Assembly (NCBI GenBank): GCA_017447515.1
Contig: JAFSNG010000057.1
Location: 32,813 to 96,812, forward strand
Length of the DNA stretch: 64,000 bases
Source of the DNA: Prevotella sp.
GTDB taxonomy: Bacteria; Bacteroidota; Bacteroidia; Bacteroidales; Bacteroidaceae
Direction of reading: 5' to 3'
Each line of letters starts with the position of its first letter. Position 1 is the stretch's first letter. The notes under the pieces are model-generated. The model was given only the letters and a program-made list of their open reading frames with translations, was not told where the DNA came from and did not search any database. The position numbers and the translations under genes are program-made. This document shows positions 61,849 to 64,000 of the stretch, in pieces.

Positions 61849-62688
61849 ATGAAAAAACTGATTGCACTATTGGCAATAATTGGTTTGCTAGCTTGTGTCC
61901 AGCGTGTGCAAGCACAAGACGGAGAACCGATGGATACGACAGAGATGTGGAGTCCGGAAGACTCGTCAGCATTAGTGGCTGACTCCGCAATGGCTGCTTT
62001 GGACGCAGAATTGGCTGATCCTGATGCAGAGATGGCAGAAGAGGGTGGCGGACTGCACAAACAGTTGAAACGGAAGTTTATAGAAGGCTCGGCAGGCTTT
62101 ATGTCGCTGGTGGCCCTGGCGTTGGTGCTGGGACTGGCTTTCTGTATTGAGCGCATCATCTATCTAACGCTGTCGGAGGTGGATACCAAGAAACTGATGC
62201 GTGATGTGGATGCGAAGTTGCAGCAGAACGACGTAGAAGGGGCAAAGGACCTTTGTCGCGACACACGTGGTCCTGTGGCTTCTATCTGCTATCAGGGCTT
62301 GTTGCACATCAAGGAACCCCTGGAGCAGATTGACCGTCAGTTGACGAATTTTGGCACCGTGCAGATTTCGAAGATGGAGAAAGGTTGCACGTGGATTCGC
62401 CTGTTTATTGCCGTTGCCCCCTCGCTGGGATTCCTGGGAACGGTGATTGGTATGGTGATGGCCTTCGACCGCATCCAGACGGCAGGTGACATCAGCCCGA
62501 CGATTGTTGCTGCAGGTATGAAGGTGGCGCTGATTACCACCATCTTCGGTATTATTGTGGCTATCGTGCTGCAGTTCTTCTACAACTATATCCTCTCGAA
62601 GATTGAGCACCTGACCTCGCAAATGGAGGAGGGAGCCATTATCCTCATGGACTCAATAACTCAACTAAAGATGCGTAACAATGGCTGA
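61849..62688 (+). CDS. exbB: ExbB/TolQ-family proton channel
   Basis: A 279-residue protein with a signal-like N-terminus (MKKLIALLAIIGLLACVQRVQA), an acidic Asp/Glu/Ala-rich segment (about 24-65), and three membrane spans in the MotA/TolQ/ExbB arrangement: first about 80-105, second about 180-205 (SLGFLGTVIGMVMAF), third about 220-250. ExbB and ExbD use proton flow to drive TonB and so energise SusC-like outer membrane transporters. The acidic extension is common in Bacteroidetes ExbB. The operon continues with a 42-residue protein and two exbD genes. Confidence 0.92.
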   Translation: MKKLIALLAIIGLLACVQRVQAQDGEPMDTTEMWSPEDSSALVADSAMAALDAELADPDAEMAEEGGGLHKQLKRKFIEGSAGFMSLVALALVLGLAFCIERIIYLTLSEVDTKKLMRDVDAKLQQNDVEGAKDLCRDTRGPVASICYQGLLHIKEPLEQIDRQLTNFGTVQISKMEKGCTWIRLFIAVAPSLGFLGTVIGMVMAFDRIQTAGDISPTIVAAGMKVALITTIFGIIVAIVLQFFYNYILSKIEHLTSQMEEGAIILMDSITQLKMRNNG

Positions 62689-62809
62689 AGCAGGTGGTTT
62701 TTTCTTGGCCGAAGTGATGCTTTGGCTGATGTATATCGTTATGGGTGTGGCCATTGTGGCTACTATTGTTTCTGCTGTGCGTTCGTATTGGTTGAACAAT
62801 AGAAAGTAA
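62681..62809 (+). CDS. 42-residue single-span membrane protein between exbB and exbD
   Basis: An ATG at 62681 overlaps the end of exbB by 8 bp and opens a frame of 42 codons to TAA at 62807-62809. The protein begins MAEAGGFFLAEVML, continues as one long hydrophobic stretch (about residues 7-33, GFFLAEVMLWLMYIVMGVAI and beyond) and ends with a polar RSYWLNNRK. Overlap with exbB, correct orientation and a clear membrane-span composition make it a real, translationally coupled gene in my reading. It is too small for common gene callers. A subunit or assembly helper of the ExbB-ExbD motor is a plausible role (inference). Confidence 0.7.
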   Translation: MAEAGGFFLAEVMLWLMYIVMGVAIVATIVSAVRSYWLNNRK

Positions 62810-62861
62810 GAGGGATTCGCAACGCCACACTCTGCTTGCAGAGAAGAAGTAAGAAGTAAAT

Positions 62862-63368
62862 ATGTTCCGTTGGAAACATAGGGAGGTTCCTGAACTCAAC
62901 ACCACGTCAACAGCTGACATTTCGTTTATGCTGTTGGTGTTTTTCCTGGTCACTTCGTCGATGGACAGTGACAAGGGACTAGGACGTTCGCTCTCGCCTG
63001 TGGAAGAACAACAGGAACAAGTGGAAATCAATCGCAGCAATGTGTTGCAGATTCGCTTGGACGCGAACGACTTGCTGTATTGTGACGACAAGGCTGTGAC
63101 GCTGGCCCAGCTGCAACAACAGGTGGAGTCGTTTGTGGCCTCGCGACAGACAGATCGGTATATCGTTGCTGTGCAGACAGACAGCAAGACCAGCTATAAT
63201 GCGTATTTCGAGATGCAGAATGCTGTGGTTGCAGCCTACCGTTCTTTGCGCGACAAGATGGCTCGGAAACAGTATGGTTGTTCGTTTAACCAGTGTACTG
63301 ATGCCCAACGGGAGGTTATTAAACAGCGCTATCCTCAACGCATTAGCGAGGGAATAGCGAATAATTGA
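62862..63368 (+). CDS. exbD: ExbD/TolR-family protein (first copy)
   Basis: A 168-residue bitopic protein. Short cytoplasmic N-terminus, one membrane span (about 18-35) with the conserved proton-carrying aspartate in TADISFMLLVFFLVT (D19), then a periplasmic domain (about 50-140) ending in a long basic helix. It is the ExbD type that pairs with ExbB. The periplasmic part differs from that of the second copy, as usual in Bacteroidetes, which often carry two exbD genes in tandem. It starts 52 bp after the small gene, with a short heptamer tract (62840-62860) just before the ATG. Confidence 0.9.
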   Translation: MFRWKHREVPELNTTSTADISFMLLVFFLVTSSMDSDKGLGRSLSPVEEQQEQVEINRSNVLQIRLDANDLLYCDDKAVTLAQLQQQVESFVASRQTDRYIVAVQTDSKTSYNAYFEMQNAVVAAYRSLRDKMARKQYGCSFNQCTDAQREVIKQRYPQRISEGIANN

Positions 63369-63392
63369 TAATTGTGAATTGTGAATTGAAAA
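63365..63392. repeat. Heptamer tract between the two exbD genes
   Basis: TTGATAA, TTGTGAA, TTGTGAA, TTGAAAA: identical over all 28 bp to 8519-8546. It begins inside the first exbD stop region and ends 3 bp before the second ATG. Confidence 0.8.
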
Positions 63393-63395
63393 CAG

Positions 63396-63878
63396 ATGAG
63401 TAGGTTTCGCCCAACAGACAAGCGTGAGGTCCCAGGACTGAATCTGGCAGCAATGCCCGACTTGATTTTCACGGTCCTGTTTTTCTTCATGATTGTCACT
63501 CACATGAGAGACGTGAAGCCTAAGGTGCAGTATCAGATTCCGCAAGGTACAGAAATTGAAAAGGCCCGCCAATCGGGAATGGTGTACCTCTTTATCGGCA
63601 AGCCTGTCAACCAGCTTGGCGAAGTGACCAGTAACGAGACTTGCATTCAGTTGAACAAACGTATTGTCGCCTTGTCTCAACTGGGAGATGCTGTGAAAAG
63701 GGAACGTGAAAAGATGTCAGAGGACGCACGCCAGCATATGGTCGTTTCCATTCGTGCAGACAGGGATACCGAGATGGGTCTTATCAATGATGTGAAGCAG
63801 GAATTGCGCAAGGTTGGGGCGCTGAACATCAACTACTCTGCAACGATGAAAGGTAATAAACCTGAAATCCGCAGATAG
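63396..63878 (+). CDS. exbD: ExbD/TolR-family protein (second copy)
   Basis: A 160-residue ExbD homologue: membrane span about 19-37 (MPDLIFTVLFFFMIVTHM, with the conserved aspartate D22), periplasmic domain with VSIRADRDTEMGLINDVKQELRK near 115-138, the typical ExbD end. It is similar in layout to the first copy but distinct in sequence. The two may form a heterodimer in the ExbB motor, or serve different TonB proteins. No TonB gene is inside the window; a promoter follows, so the next gene is probably transcribed separately. Confidence 0.9.
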   Translation: MSRFRPTDKREVPGLNLAAMPDLIFTVLFFFMIVTHMRDVKPKVQYQIPQGTEIEKARQSGMVYLFIGKPVNQLGEVTSNETCIQLNKRIVALSQLGDAVKREREKMSEDARQHMVVSIRADRDTEMGLINDVKQELRKVGALNINYSATMKGNKPEIRR

Positions 63879-63929
63879 TAGCCATTAAGAAGAAAGCAAG
63901 TGCCTAAGTATAAAATACTTATAGGACAC

Positions 63930-63960
63930 TTGCCCATGTCAGAAAATTCACTTACCTTTG
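63930..63960 (+). promoter_or_regulatory. Bacteroidetes promoter at the right edge of the window
   Basis: TTG at 63930-63932, 20-bp spacer, TACCTTTG at 63953-63960. It would drive the gene beyond the window; an ATG at 63994 may be its start, with too little sequence to tell. Just before, AAGTGCCTAAGTAT and ATACTTATAGGACACTT (63898-63931) make an imperfect stem that could end the exbD transcript. Confidence 0.55.
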
Positions 63961-64000
63961 TGAGTGGATAAAAAAAGATGTGAAACTGACATTATGGCTA

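Noticed and set aside
1-64000. CRISPR arrays, insertion sequences, integrase or phage genes
   Set aside because: None of the tandem tracts has spacer-repeat structure of CRISPR size, and no transposase, integrase or phage structural gene is seen.
63994-64000. Start of the next gene (ATGGCTA)
   Set aside because: Only seven bases are in the window; it cannot be judged.

Overview
The window looks like a chromosomal segment of a Bacteroidales bacterium, most probably a Prevotella-type gut or rumen species. Three things point there. Many genes are preceded by the Bacteroidetes -7 box (TAnnTTTG), often with a TTTG about 20 bp upstream, rather than by -10 boxes and strong Shine-Dalgarno sites. The gene content is typical of the group: GldH lipoprotein, lipoprotein-type TamL with TamB, a MurF-alanine racemase fusion, bifunctional Fkp, GSCFA, YfhO, DUF4369, type I AsnA, and GH3/GH5/GH95 enzymes. 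Lipobox lipoproteins are also frequent. Nothing looks like a prophage, plasmid, insertion sequence or CRISPR array. It is mostly core chromosome.

Layout. 1-4.0 kb: end of the rod-shape operon (mreC end, mreD, PBP2, rodA). 4.0-6.8 kb: gldH, a PSP1/RicT-like gene and holB on the minus strand. 7.0-10.0 kb: sugar:proton symporter, stand-alone receiver domain, aroB. 10.0-19.4 kb, minus strand: a frameshifted secreted-protein remnant, then tamL, tamB, a pseudouridine synthase, luxS and mtnN. The last two are consecutive enzymes of the SAH detoxification/AI-2 route. 19.5-30.8 kb, plus strand: yfhO, fkp, a GSCFA gene, murF-alr and an LptD-like gene, an envelope-polymer set. 30.8-44.2 kb: Kef-type antiporter, GH3 glucosidase, a probably highly expressed small outer-membrane barrel with its own terminator, a HAD lipoprotein, a MscS channel, a sugar kinase-like protein, DsbD and a GH5 mannanase. 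44.3-50 kb: cyclophilin, two small secreted proteins (one broken by an in-frame amber codon), tRNA-Arg(CCG), asnA, dnaX, an FtsB-like protein. 50.1-55.7 kb: DUF4369 lipoprotein, pyrC, metallophosphoesterase, PlsC acyltransferase, polyprenol-phosphate mannosyltransferase-like GT2, a secreted protein with a C-terminal sorting-like tail. 55.9-64 kb: GH95 fucosidase, mfd, and the ExbB - 42-residue membrane protein - ExbD - ExbD energy-coupling operon.

Working together. GH95 can release fucose and Fkp can turn fucose into GDP-fucose for surface glycans. TamL/TamB, LptD-like and ExbB/ExbD build or energise the outer membrane. MreD/PBP2/RodA, MurF-Alr and the FtsB-like protein serve the cell wall.

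The most unusual thing in the window is a recurring class of short degenerate tandem tracts with a 7-bp period (sometimes 8 or 9). They sit at gene junctions and also inside coding sequence (aroB, tamL, rluA-like, mtnN, yfhO start, GH95, and mfd at two sites). One 28-bp stretch is identical at two places 55 kb apart. I read these by eye; no search or alignment was run. Gene functions are assigned from recognisable family motifs, not database hits.
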